A stretch of DNA of 64,000 nucleotides from Paenibacillus artemisiicola (lineage in GTDB: Bacteria > Bacillota > Bacilli > Paenibacillales > Paenibacillaceae). The position numbers and the translations under genes are program-made. The notes beneath the pieces are model-generated. The model did not search any database, had not been told where the DNA came from, and saw only the letters and a list, made by a program, of their open reading frames with translations. Location: NCBI RefSeq assembly GCF_017652985.1, contig NZ_JAGGDJ010000001.1, positions 496,001-560,000 of the forward strand, read 5' to 3'. This document shows, one piece after another, positions 15,074-22,716 of this stretch (the stretch's first letter is position 1; every line of letters begins with the position of its first letter).

Positions 15074-16906
15074 ATGTTGACCGAACGATACGGGCGTTTG
15101 AATCTCGGCGCGCTCGATACGGATCCGAAGCGGATCGCGCCGTTCCCGGATGCCGCGGATCGCGCGGCCTGGTCCGGCGTCTCCGCCTCGCGGCGGGAGC
15201 TGTGGCTGAACGAAGCGGAGCGCTGGCTGGATTACGCCTGGCCCGCGCTCAAGGCATCGGCCCGGATCGAAGCGCGGCTGACCGGCAAGCTATCGGCCGC
15301 CTCCGATCCGGTGTTCGACAGACGGGCCGTGCTGGGCAAGCTCGTGATAGGGGAATGTCTCGAGGACGAAGGACGGTTCCTCGGGCAGATCGTGAACGGC
15401 ATCCTGTGCATCTGCGAAGAGACGACGTGGGGAACGGACGAATTCCCGGTCGAGGCCGGGCACGAAGTTCATTTGATTAGCGGCGAGACCGCGGCCTTGC
15501 TGTTATGGACGCGGTATTTGCTCCAACCGCGGCTCGATGCGATCAATCCCGCTATCGGCCGCCGAATCAAGAAGGAAGTCCGGGCGCGGGTATTGAACCC
15601 GTACCTCGACCGGGACGATTACTGGTGGATGGGCTTCCGGCCGGATACGCGGGTCAATAACTGGAATCCGTGGTGCAATCTCAGCTGCCTGACGGGATTT
15701 CTCCTCGCGGAGGACGATCCGGAAGTTCGGGACCGCGGCATCCGCAAAGTGATGACGAGTCTGGACCGCTTCATCCTCACGCATCCCGCGGACGGCTGCT
15801 GCGACGAAGGCCCGATGTACTGGGAGCATTCCGGCGGGGCGCTGTACGACTGCCTCGAGCTGCTCCGTTCCGCCAGCGGAGGCGCGATCGATATTTACGA
15901 CGAGCCGATCGTCCGCGATATCGGAAGCTACTTGTACAAGGTCCACATCGACGGCCCGTATTATGCCAATTTCGCCGACGGGGACGCCCAGGTCGCGCAT
16001 TATCCGGATGTCATCTACGGCTACGGCGTCCGGATCGGAGACGAACGGCTGCAAGCGCTCGGCGCCGCGACGCCGGCGGTCATCCGCGATTATCCGTACT
16101 GGTTCCCGCTGCCGCGCTTCGTCCGCAATCTGTTTCAAGCGCGGCCCGACGCTTCGGGAGCCAAGGCTCCGTACGTGCGGGACGCGTGGCTGGACCGCAC
16201 GCAGGTCATGACGGCCCGATCGTCGGAGGGAACGAAGGACGGGCTGTTCGTGGCCGCGAAGGGCGGCAATAACCTCGAATCCCACAACCATAACGACGTG
16301 GGAAGCTTCATCGTCTACGCCGACGGCCGGCCGGTTCTGATCGATCTCGGGACGGAATGGTACACGGCCAAGACGTTCAGCCCGCAGCGCTACGAGATTT
16401 GGACGACGCAATCGGCCTATCACAATCTGCCGACCGTTCGCGGCGCGCAGCAGCGCGTCGGCGGCGAATACCGCGCGTCGGACGTGGCTTACGCCTGCGG
16501 CGACGACGTCTCGGAGCTGTCGATGAACATCGCCGGCGCCTATCCGCCGGAAGCGGGCATCGCGTCGTGGCGCCGGACGGTGAGCTTGCGCAGATCGGGC
16601 CGGGCGGCCGTCGAGGTTACGGACGACTTCGCGCTGGTCGAGCCGACAAGCGAGCTCGCGTACACCTTGATGACGCCTTGCGTCCCTCGGGAAATCGAAG
16701 CCGGGCTTCTCCGGCTGGACTATGCGCCGGACCGCTTCGTCACGATCGCGTACGACGCCGAACGGCTGACGTTCGCATCCGAGACGATCCCCGTCGCCGA
16801 TTCGCGCTTGCGCCGCAACTGGGGCGACGCGGTGTACCGGATCTTGTTCGCGGAGAAAGCGGCCGTGAAGGAAGGTCGCCGGATTCTGAGGATCGTTGCC
16901 GGCTAG
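15074..16906 (+). CDS. Heparinase II/III-like protein (copy 2)
   Basis: A 610-residue paralogue of the protein at 7939-9825. It shares WWMGF, CCxEGPMYW, the N-terminal ML-x-x-x-Y start, and the catalytic beta-sandwich block S-H-N-H-N-D-V-G-S-F-I-V-Y followed by VLIDLGTEWYTAKTFSPQRYE. No signal peptide is visible. ATG 15074 is chosen because the N-terminus then aligns with copy 1 and lies 11 bases after GGAAAGG; GTG 15065 and TTG 15053 are possible alternatives. It probably acts on intracellular unsaturated or uronate oligosaccharides. A terminator follows. Confidence 0.9.
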   Translation: MLTERYGRLNLGALDTDPKRIAPFPDAADRAAWSGVSASRRELWLNEAERWLDYAWPALKASARIEARLTGKLSAASDPVFDRRAVLGKLVIGECLEDEGRFLGQIVNGILCICEETTWGTDEFPVEAGHEVHLISGETAALLLWTRYLLQPRLDAINPAIGRRIKKEVRARVLNPYLDRDDYWWMGFRPDTRVNNWNPWCNLSCLTGFLLAEDDPEVRDRGIRKVMTSLDRFILTHPADGCCDEGPMYWEHSGGALYDCLELLRSASGGAIDIYDEPIVRDIGSYLYKVHIDGPYYANFADGDAQVAHYPDVIYGYGVRIGDERLQALGAATPAVIRDYPYWFPLPRFVRNLFQARPDASGAKAPYVRDAWLDRTQVMTARSSEGTKDGLFVAAKGGNNLESHNHNDVGSFIVYADGRPVLIDLGTEWYTAKTFSPQRYEIWTTQSAYHNLPTVRGAQQRVGGEYRASDVAYACGDDVSELSMNIAGAYPPEAGIASWRRTVSLRRSGRAAVEVTDDFALVEPTSELAYTLMTPCVPREIEAGLLRLDYAPDRFVTIAYDAERLTFASETIPVADSRLRRNWGDAVYRILFAEKAAVKEGRRILRIVAG

Positions 16907-16976
16907 ACATAAGCGGCGTTGGATCCGGTCATTGCGAACGCTGCATGCTTCATCGCTTCAAACGGACAGTCTGCCA

Positions 16977-16999
16977 AACCGCGCCTTGCGCGGTTTTTT
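16977..16999 (+). terminator. Terminator of heparinase gene 2
   Basis: AACCGCGC pairs with GCGCGGTT across CTT, followed by T6. Confidence 0.85.
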
Positions 17000-17194
17000 G
17001 TTGTGCGCGTCCGCTTGCATGAAAGAAACGCGCGGGAGCCGGGGAACGGAAGCGTCGGCCTTAACGCGTCATGAGACAGACAAGCCGTCGCGGGAATCGC
17101 GGCTTTTTCGGGTTCGCAGGCCAGCGAAAGGGGAGCGCGCGAACGGACGGAAGAGAATCGCCGGTTGACAAACGGTTGAACTAGCTTTATTTTG

Positions 17195-17233
17195 TTTAAT
17201 AGTGGATTAAATAATTATAGGATAATTTAATCC
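17195..17233 (+). promoter_or_regulatory. Likely MarR operator cluster
   Basis: GGATTAAAT (17204-17212) and ATTTAATCC (17225-17233) form a perfect 9-bp inverted repeat with 12 bases between. A further TTTAAT half-site at 17195-17200 pairs with ATTAAA at 17206-17211. Three half-sites of one motif immediately before a MarR gene suggest autoregulation. Confidence 0.6.
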
Positions 17234-17293
17234 GCCGACGCGGGCCGGAGCATTCCGGTCTTCGCCAAGCCATTGAAGGGGGCTGGCCGAGCC

Positions 17294-17815
17294 TTGACGG
17301 AACGCCATGAAGAAGGAAAGGAGCTGGACCTGCGGCTGACGCGCGTCATCCGCAATATGGTCAGCGAATTCTACGGAAGCCTGGAGAGCGATATTCGCGG
17401 CTACGGGCTTAGTTTGGAGACGTTCCGCATCTTGGAATTTCTCTACAGCAAGGGTCCGCATCCGGTACAGAAAATAAGCGAAACCTTCGCGATCCCGAGC
17501 GGAAGCATCACCTACGTCGTCGATAAGCTGGAGAAGCAGGGGTACGTGGAGCGGCAGCCGATTCCGGGCGATCGGCGGAAAACGAACGTCGCCTTGACCG
17601 GGGAAGGACGCAGCTACTTCGATACGATCTTCCCCAAGCACGTCGCGACCATCACCGATCATCTGTCCGACGCGACGGACGAGGAGAAGCGCGAGCTGAT
17701 TCGCGTGCTGAAGAAAATCGGCTACGGGATCCAGCAGCGAAGAAGCGGCGCAACGGGCGACGGGACGGCTTCGAACGGATCGAATCTCGACAATGGACAA
17801 CAGGGGAGGACTTAA
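17294..17815 (+). CDS. MarR-family transcriptional regulator
   Basis: A 173-residue winged-helix regulator. Blocks: LDLRLTRVIRNMVSEFYGSLE (dimer helix), HPVQKISETFAIPSGSITYVVDKLEKQGYVERQ (recognition helix), and IPGDRRKTNVALTGEGR (the D-x-R wing). The start is uncertain: TTG 17294 lies 11 bases after GAAGGGGG, and TTG 17273 lies before it. It sits directly upstream of the luciferase-like monooxygenase gene with 1 base between, so it is likely the operon's own regulator. The C-terminal ~20 residues are low-complexity. Confidence 0.9.
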   Translation: MTERHEEGKELDLRLTRVIRNMVSEFYGSLESDIRGYGLSLETFRILEFLYSKGPHPVQKISETFAIPSGSITYVVDKLEKQGYVERQPIPGDRRKTNVALTGEGRSYFDTIFPKHVATITDHLSDATDEEKRELIRVLKKIGYGIQQRRSGATGDGTASNGSNLDNGQQGRT

Positions 17816-17816
17816 C

Positions 17817-18857
17817 GTGGAAATCGGAATCGATTCTTTCGTGGAAACCACGCCGGACCCGAAGACGGGCCGGATGATGAGCCACGCGCAGCGATTGCGC
17901 GAGGTGGTGGAAGAGATCGTGCTGGCGGACAAGGTCGGATTGGATATCTTCGGCGTCGGCGAGCACCATCGGAAGGAGTTCGCGGATTCCGCGTCGCCGA
18001 TGGTGCTGGCCGCCGCCGCCCCGATGACCGAGAACATCCGGCTGACAAGCTCGGTGACGGTGCTATCCGCGGCGGATCCGGTGCGCGTCTTCCAGCAATT
18101 CGCCACGCTGGACGGCATCTCGAACGGACGGGCGGAGATCATCGTCGGCCGCGGCTCGCTGGTCGACGCGTTTCCGCTATTCGGGTACAACCTGGATGAT
18201 TATGAAGAGCTGTTCGAAGAGAAACTGGAGCTGCTGCTCCAAATCAGGGACGCCGAGCGCGTCACCTGGAGAGGCGGACATCGTCCGGCGTTCGCGAATC
18301 TGGGGGTGTATCCGCGTCCGGTGCAGGACCCGCTGCCCGTCTGGATCGGCAGCGGCGGCAATCCGGAGTCGGCCATTCGCGCCGGCGTGCTCGGTCTGCC
18401 GCTCGTCTTGGCGATCATCGGCGGCAATCCGCTGAAGTTCGCGCCGGTCGTGCAGCTCTACAAGAACGCGGCGGCCCGCGCGGGACACGATCCGTCGAAG
18501 CTGCGCGTCGCGCTGCATTCCCTCGGGTTCGTCGCGGAAAGCGACTCGCTGGCGGCCGATCGGTTTTACCCGCCGACCAAAGCGTCGATGGACTATTTCG
18601 GCGGCGAGCGCGGCTGGGGCACCTACAGCCGGGCCTACTTCGATGCCTCGTGCGGCCCCGAAGGTCATTTGTACGTCGGCGATCCCCAGACGGTGGCCGA
18701 CAAAATTCTGTTCATGAGCGAGCAGCTCGGCTTCTCGCGGTTCTTCCTGCATTTGCCGACCGGCACGATGCCGCACGACCAGGTCATGAACGCCATTCGT
18801 TTAATGGGCACGGAAGTCGCGCCGCGCGTTCGGGAGCAGCTCGTCCGTAAAGGCTGA
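17817..18857 (+). CDS. Luciferase-like (LLM) flavin-dependent oxidoreductase
   Basis: A 346-residue monooxygenase of the bacterial-luciferase superfamily using reduced flavin. It has VGEHHRKEFADSASPMVLAAAA (the G-E-H-H block), SVTVLSAADPVRVFQQFATLD, and GRAEIIVGRGS. GTG 17817 has GGGGAGGA 7 bases upstream and gives the canonical MEIGIDSFVETT-like start; the ATG at 17793 is less likely. It is co-transcribed with the MarR gene, which suggests induction by an aromatic or electrophilic substrate. Confidence 0.92.
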   Translation: MEIGIDSFVETTPDPKTGRMMSHAQRLREVVEEIVLADKVGLDIFGVGEHHRKEFADSASPMVLAAAAPMTENIRLTSSVTVLSAADPVRVFQQFATLDGISNGRAEIIVGRGSLVDAFPLFGYNLDDYEELFEEKLELLLQIRDAERVTWRGGHRPAFANLGVYPRPVQDPLPVWIGSGGNPESAIRAGVLGLPLVLAIIGGNPLKFAPVVQLYKNAAARAGHDPSKLRVALHSLGFVAESDSLAADRFYPPTKASMDYFGGERGWGTYSRAYFDASCGPEGHLYVGDPQTVADKILFMSEQLGFSRFFLHLPTGTMPHDQVMNAIRLMGTEVAPRVREQLVRKG

Positions 18858-18925
18858 CCGAAGCTTCCGTATGGGCGGCCCAGCCGCGGAATCGTGAATT
18901 GGAGGATTTTAACGGTATCGGTCGC

Positions 18926-18954
18926 TTGACATTGTATCTACTAGAAGGTAGAAT
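18926..18954 (+). promoter_or_regulatory. tetR promoter with operator, giving a leaderless mRNA
   Basis: TTGACA (18926-18931) and TAGAAT (18949-18954) are 17 bases apart. The start point is expected at about 18961, which is the ATG itself. The operator TATCTACTAGAAGGTAGA (18935-18952) overlaps spacer and -10, and matches 16 of 18 bases (reverse complement) with a site at 19560-19577. Confidence 0.72.
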
Positions 18955-18960
18955 GCAACC

Positions 18961-19530
18961 ATGACGAACAACAAAAACACGGCGGAGTTGATTCTCGATA
19001 CGGCTCAAGCCCTCGTGCAAGAGGTCGGATTCAACGGATTCAGCTACGCGCATATCGCTAGCAAAATCGGCATTCGGACGGCGAGCATTCACTACCACTT
19101 CCCGAACAAGGAAGATCTGGGAGAAGCGCTGATCGCCAGATACCACAGAGAGTTCCTCGCCGAAATTGCCCGAATCGACGCGGAGTCGTCGAACAACTTA
19201 CGCAAGTTGCGCAGCTACGTGGCGATCTTCGGCATCCCGGTCGATACGTACTGCACGTGCCTGAGCGTCATGCTGTCATCCGATTTGGCCACCTTGTCGG
19301 AGCAGGTCCGCGAGAAGCTCGCCGCGTTTTTCACGTCGAACCTGGCGTGGGTGGAGCGCGTGCTGGAAGAAGGACGCCGCGAAGGGCATCTGCGCTTCGA
19401 GGGCGCCGCGAACGTCCGGGCGCATCAGATTTTGGCGTCGCTTCAGGGGGCGCAGCTGCTCGCAAGAAGCTTTCGGGACGCGAATCGGTTCAGCATGATC
19501 GCCGAAAGCCTCCTATCCGCTTTGACGTAA
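18961..19530 (+). CDS. TetR-family regulator
   Basis: A 189-residue repressor. The N-terminal TetR helix-turn-helix is complete: AELILDTAQALVQEVGF, YAHIASKIGIRTASIHYHFPNKEDLGEAL. The C-terminal ligand domain contains TYCTCLSVMLSS. No Shine-Dalgarno site precedes ATG 18961, an in-frame TAG lies 12 bases upstream, and the promoter predicts a transcript starting at or next to the ATG, so translation is probably leaderless. Related operators lie before this gene and before the following NIPSNAP gene. The role is likely control of the quinone and oxidative-stress genes that follow. Confidence 0.92.
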   Translation: MTNNKNTAELILDTAQALVQEVGFNGFSYAHIASKIGIRTASIHYHFPNKEDLGEALIARYHREFLAEIARIDAESSNNLRKLRSYVAIFGIPVDTYCTCLSVMLSSDLATLSEQVREKLAAFFTSNLAWVERVLEEGRREGHLRFEGAANVRAHQILASLQGAQLLARSFRDANRFSMIAESLLSALT

Positions 19531-19559
19531 AGGCGAAGCGGATTCTTTTCCCTCTTTAA

Positions 19560-19577
19560 TCTACCTTTTAATAGATA
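19560..19577 (+). promoter_or_regulatory. Second TetR operator, before the NIPSNAP operon
   Basis: TCTACCTTTTAATAGATA differs in only 2 of 18 bases from the reverse complement of the site overlapping the tetR promoter. It lies 35 bases before the NIPSNAP start, inside an AT-rich stretch suited to a promoter. I could not define -35/-10 with certainty. Confidence 0.65.
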
Positions 19578-19611
19578 GATAAAACGAAGAACTAATTGGA
19601 GGTGTACCCGT

Positions 19612-19935
19612 TTGTTGTACGAGCTGCGAATGTACGACGTGACGCCGGGCAAGATGCCGGCGCTTCTCGACCGGTTCCGCGATCATGCGGTCGATCTGTT
19701 CCGGAAGCACGGAATGACGATCACGCAATTCTGGCAGGACGCGGACGAAGCCCGCAACCGGCTGTATTATGTCGTCGAGCATCCCGACATGGAAGCGCGC
19801 AACGCGAATTACGAGCGTTTCCGCAACGATCCCGAATGGCTCGAAGTCAGGCGAACGTCCGAGCTGGACGGCCCGCTCATTCAGAAGCAGGAGAGTCTCT
19901 TCATGCATCAAGCGTCTTTTTTCCACCAATCCTAA
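19612..19935 (+). CDS. NIPSNAP-family protein
   Basis: A 107-residue ferredoxin-like (dimeric alpha-beta barrel) protein. The family signature is present: YELRMYDVTPGKMPALLDRF, a mid-protein DPEW-type block (RFRNDPEWLEVRR), and a QFWQDADEARNRLYYVVEH strand. It starts at TTG 19612 (or TTG 19615), 8 bases after TTGGAGGTG. It is the first gene of the TetR-controlled set. Function is unknown for most bacterial members; context suggests detoxification. Confidence 0.85.
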   Translation: MLYELRMYDVTPGKMPALLDRFRDHAVDLFRKHGMTITQFWQDADEARNRLYYVVEHPDMEARNANYERFRNDPEWLEVRRTSELDGPLIQKQESLFMHQASFFHQS

Positions 19936-19955
19936 CGATAGAACGGAGCATTTAC

Positions 19956-20495
19956 ATGAAAACATTGATCATCGTCACGCATCCTAATCTCGAAGCCTCT
20001 AACTGGAACAAAGCATGGGTGGAGGAGCTGAAGAAGCAGCCGGACATCACGATTCACGACCTGTACAAGGAATACCCGGACGAACAGATCGACGTCCAGC
20101 GGGAGCAGCGGCTCGTCGAAGCGCATGAGAGGATTATTTTCCAATACCCGCTGTACTGGTACAGCACGCCGCCGCTGCTGAAGAAATGGTTCGACGCCGT
20201 GCTCTTGTACAATTGGGCGTACGGTCCGGAGGCGGACAAGACGAACGGCAAGCAAATCGGGGTCGCGATCTCGACGTACGGGACGACGGAATCGTACCAG
20301 CCGACGGGCTCCAACCGCTACACGCTGGATCAAATTCTGGCGCCGGTTCAAGCGCTTGCCCGGTTCATCAGCGCCGTGTATCTGCCGCACTACGCGGTGA
20401 ACGACACGTCCGACGTGACGCCGGAACGCCTCGCGCAAAGCAGCAAAGACTATGTGCGCCATCTGATGACGGTTCAACCGGCGGAGGAGGCCTAA
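19956..20495 (+). CDS. NAD(P)H:quinone oxidoreductase, flavodoxin-fold (KefF/YwrO type)
   Basis: A 179-residue FMN/FAD-binding reductase. It starts with LIIVTHPNLEASNWNKAW (flavin phosphate-binding loop), and has IIFQYPLYWYSTPPLLKKWFD, the diagnostic flavin-contact block of the family, and YGTTESYQPTGSNRYT. It reduces quinones or nitro compounds with two electrons. It lies 20 bases after the NIPSNAP gene and 1 base before the DsbA-like gene, within one operon under the TetR. Confidence 0.92.
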   Translation: MKTLIIVTHPNLEASNWNKAWVEELKKQPDITIHDLYKEYPDEQIDVQREQRLVEAHERIIFQYPLYWYSTPPLLKKWFDAVLLYNWAYGPEADKTNGKQIGVAISTYGTTESYQPTGSNRYTLDQILAPVQALARFISAVYLPHYAVNDTSDVTPERLAQSSKDYVRHLMTVQPAEEA

Positions 20496-20496
20496 T

Positions 20497-21132
20497 ATGA
20501 ACGGGAACGTAACGATCGACGTCTATATGGATACCGTCTGTCCCTGGTGCCGAATGGGAGCGGCGAGCCTGAACGCCGCGCTCGGGGAGCTGCCCGAGGG
20601 GACGACCGCCACGGTCCGTTATCATGCGTATCAGCTGAATCCCGGCATTCGTCCGGAAGGCGAGGATTACCGGAAGGTGATGATCGGCCGACTGGGCGGG
20701 ACGGCGCAATTCGAAGCGAGAATGAAACAATACAACGAGACCGGAGCTCATTTCGGTTTGCGGTACAACATGGATTTGGTGAAGGTGACGCCGAACACGA
20801 CGCTGTCGCATCAATTGATCGCCTTGACGCCCGCGGAACGGCAATCGGACTTGATCGACCGCTTATACACGGCTTATTTCGAACAAGGCGTTGATCTTGG
20901 CGATGCGGACAAGCTTGCGGAGATCGCGCGGGCGGCCGGCATTACGGACGATCCCGCCGCGCTCAAGGCCCGATTGCTCGAAGGCGAAGGACTGGAGCAC
21001 GTGGAGGAGGGTCAGCGCAGCGCGCAGAAGCTCGGCATCCGAGGCGTGCCGTACTACATCATCAACGAGAAGACGGCTTTAACGGGGCTGCAGTCGCCCG
21101 CCGATCTGCTTCGCGCCTTCGGGCGGCCGTAA
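20497..21132 (+). CDS. FrnE-like DsbA-family oxidoreductase
   Basis: A 211-residue thioredoxin-fold protein with the active-site CPWC at Cys15-Cys18 (DTVCPWCRMG) and a helical insertion, ending with the cis-Pro strand IRGVPYYIINEK. This is the FrnE/2-hydroxychromene isomerase-like group. No signal peptide is present, so it is cytoplasmic. It follows the quinone reductase by 1 base with a GGAGGAGG site. It is likely a disulfide or thiol-adduct enzyme of the same stress response. Confidence 0.92.
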   Translation: MNGNVTIDVYMDTVCPWCRMGAASLNAALGELPEGTTATVRYHAYQLNPGIRPEGEDYRKVMIGRLGGTAQFEARMKQYNETGAHFGLRYNMDLVKVTPNTTLSHQLIALTPAERQSDLIDRLYTAYFEQGVDLGDADKLAEIARAAGITDDPAALKARLLEGEGLEHVEEGQRSAQKLGIRGVPYYIINEKTALTGLQSPADLLRAFGRP

Positions 21133-21218
21133 GCGAATCGCGAACGATGCCGGCCGCGAAAGCCTTGTAATTCCGACTGCGTCCATACGAATACGAACCG
21201 AAATGGAGGACATTCATC

Positions 21219-21467
21219 ATGCCGATCGTTAATATCCAAGTCACCCGCGAGGGCAGCACGCCCGAGCGCGATTCCGTCACGGCGGAGGAAAAGGCCGCGC
21301 TCATCAAAGGCGTCAGCGAATTGCTCCGCGACGTGTTGAACAAGCCGCTGGAATCCACCTTCGTCGTCATCGAAGAGGTCGACACCGACAATTGGGGCTG
21401 GGGCGGGCTTCCCGCGCTGGAATATCGAAGGAAGCTCGCCGCGATGAAGGAAACGGGCGAAGGCTGA
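21219..21467 (+). CDS. 4-oxalocrotonate tautomerase family protein
   Basis: An 82-residue tautomerase-fold protein. Pro2 after the initiator Met (MPIVNIQV) is the expected catalytic base. The N-terminal strand is followed by a charged insertion (REGSTPERDSVTAEEK), then the helix AALIKGVSELLRDVLNK and the strand TFVVIEEV with DNWGWGG, typical of the larger 4-OT-like proteins. It is 86 bases after the DsbA-like gene and may be co-transcribed. It probably acts on an aromatic ring-cleavage-type substrate. Confidence 0.88.
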   Translation: MPIVNIQVTREGSTPERDSVTAEEKAALIKGVSELLRDVLNKPLESTFVVIEEVDTDNWGWGGLPALEYRRKLAAMKETGEG

Positions 21468-21502
21468 CGAGCGGTTCATGAGACCTCTCCGCCCATTCAG
21501 TC

Positions 21503-21518
21503 CAACCGTTAACGGTTG
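21503..21518. repeat. Perfect 16-bp palindrome
   Basis: CAACCGTTAACGGTTG is fully self-complementary, 35 bases after the tautomerase stop. It may be a regulator site or a small hairpin; no promoter is evident. Confidence 0.4.
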
Positions 21519-21534
21519 AACAACAAGAAGCATA

Positions 21535-21590
21535 CCCGCATGCCAAGAGCCGCGTTCCCGTCGAACGCGGCTCTTGGCATGCGGGATTTT
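21535..21590 (+). terminator. Long 23-bp perfect hairpin, likely terminator
   Basis: A perfect 23-bp inverted repeat (21535-21557 with 21563-21585) with a 5-base loop is followed by only ATTTT. It is about twice as long as a typical terminator stem, so it might also act as an mRNA-stabilising or processing element. Confidence 0.7.
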
Positions 21591-21751
21591 GGACGGCGGG
21601 CATCCGGGCTCTATCCTTAGACGCTTGCATAACAACGATCCCGGTTTGGCACGCTAACACGGGTTGCCGAACCCGGTCCGGTTACCGGACGTCGTTCAAG
21701 CCACCGCAAGCCCAACAACCGCAAGTTCATCAGAGGAGGAAACGAACGATT

Positions 21752-22411
21752 ATGGCAGCGAATTTAGGCGCGCACGAAACCATGGAGCTTCACGAACTGC
21801 TGGCCGCATCCGTATCGGACATCAACACCATGAGGCTGTACCGGCCGCATATCCAAGATCAACGGCTGGCGCAGATCGCGGACAAGCAGCTCCAATTCGC
21901 CATCCAATCCTACAATCACTGCGTTCAAGCGGTTCAGCAGCTTGCCGGCGCGCAGCAGGGCATGTACGCCGCCCCGCCGGCGGCCCCGTACGGCATGCCG
22001 CGGAACGCCGCGCCCGTATACGGGCTCGACCATCCGGTGCCGCTGAGCCCGGACAATCGGATCGACGACCGCGACGTCGCGTTCGCTTTACTGAATCTTC
22101 ATAAAGCCGGCGCGACCATGAAGATCATTGCCGCGCTCGAATGCGCGAACCCGCAACTGCGCGCCAACCTGCAGCAAGGCGCGGTCAATTGTTCCGAGCA
22201 AGCCTACGAGGTCTGGCAGTACATGAATCAGGCAGGCTACTATCAAGTGCCGACGATGAAAGAGATCACGACGGAGACGACGCTGAACGCGTACCAGCCC
22301 GCGGCAGGCTTGAATCCCATGGGCATGGGCATGACGGGCGGCATGAGTCCTTCCCCGATGATGAACGGCGGCATGCACGTACCTCCGATGAACGGCGGGA
22401 TGCCGCAATAA
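21752..22411 (+). CDS. CotF-like spore coat protein
   Basis: A 219-residue protein with two coat-F four-helix units: the first, ETMELHELLAASVSDINTMRLY, and a second, DDRDVAFALLNLHKAGATMKII, joined by a Pro/Ala-rich linker. The C-terminal ~45 residues are Gly/Met/Pro repeats (MGMGMTGG, MNGGM). GAGGAGG-like sequence lies upstream of ATG 21752. Expected in the inner coat of the spore, made late in the mother cell. A strong terminator follows. Confidence 0.88.
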   Translation: MAANLGAHETMELHELLAASVSDINTMRLYRPHIQDQRLAQIADKQLQFAIQSYNHCVQAVQQLAGAQQGMYAAPPAAPYGMPRNAAPVYGLDHPVPLSPDNRIDDRDVAFALLNLHKAGATMKIIAALECANPQLRANLQQGAVNCSEQAYEVWQYMNQAGYYQVPTMKEITTETTLNAYQPAAGLNPMGMGMTGGMSPSPMMNGGMHVPPMNGGMPQ

Positions 22412-22716
22412 GCAGCCGGCCGAAGCGTTCGGAAGCCGTTTAAGCTTCCGATCCGCGTCCGCTCGACCTTCTTCGCCGCCAGTCGGCCAAGTTCGCAGCA
22501 AGCCCGCGCCCGGCGCGGGCTTTTTTTTATTTTTTCGACGCATCGGGTTCTAATCCGGAATGTCCGCCCGGTTCGCGCTTATCGGCGGCGGCTCGGCCCG
22601 CGGCGGCACGGGCTTGCCATAGGCACGTGTACCTCAAACCGGCATATAGTATAAAGGCGCCGGGTTAGGCGCTTACATGGCTAACGCGCAATGATGAGCG
22701 AAAATGAGGTGGGACG
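22412..22716. other. Gap between coat protein and glucan phosphorylase
   Basis: Apart from the terminator at 22501-22528, I see no gene and no clear promoter for the phosphorylase. The sequence TATAGTATAAA near 22645 is a possible -10 region, but the -35 is poor. Confidence 0.5.
22501..22528 (+). terminator. Terminator of the coat-protein gene
   Basis: AGCCCGCGC pairs with GCGCGGGCT across CCG, followed by T8. Confidence 0.92.

Larger units (their letters stand above)
16907..17293. other. Intergenic region with two hairpins and an AT-rich block
   Basis: No gene is seen. It holds the heparinase terminator, a second weaker bulged hairpin near 17084-17107 followed by T5 (AGCCGTCGCG with CGCGGCT), a TTGACA at 17165-17170, and the AT-rich MarR operator region at 17195-17233. 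Confidence 0.6.

Noticed and set aside
17165..17182. AACGGTTGAAC shared with the palindrome at 21503-21518.
   Set aside because: Only a half-site match without a second arm; probably chance.
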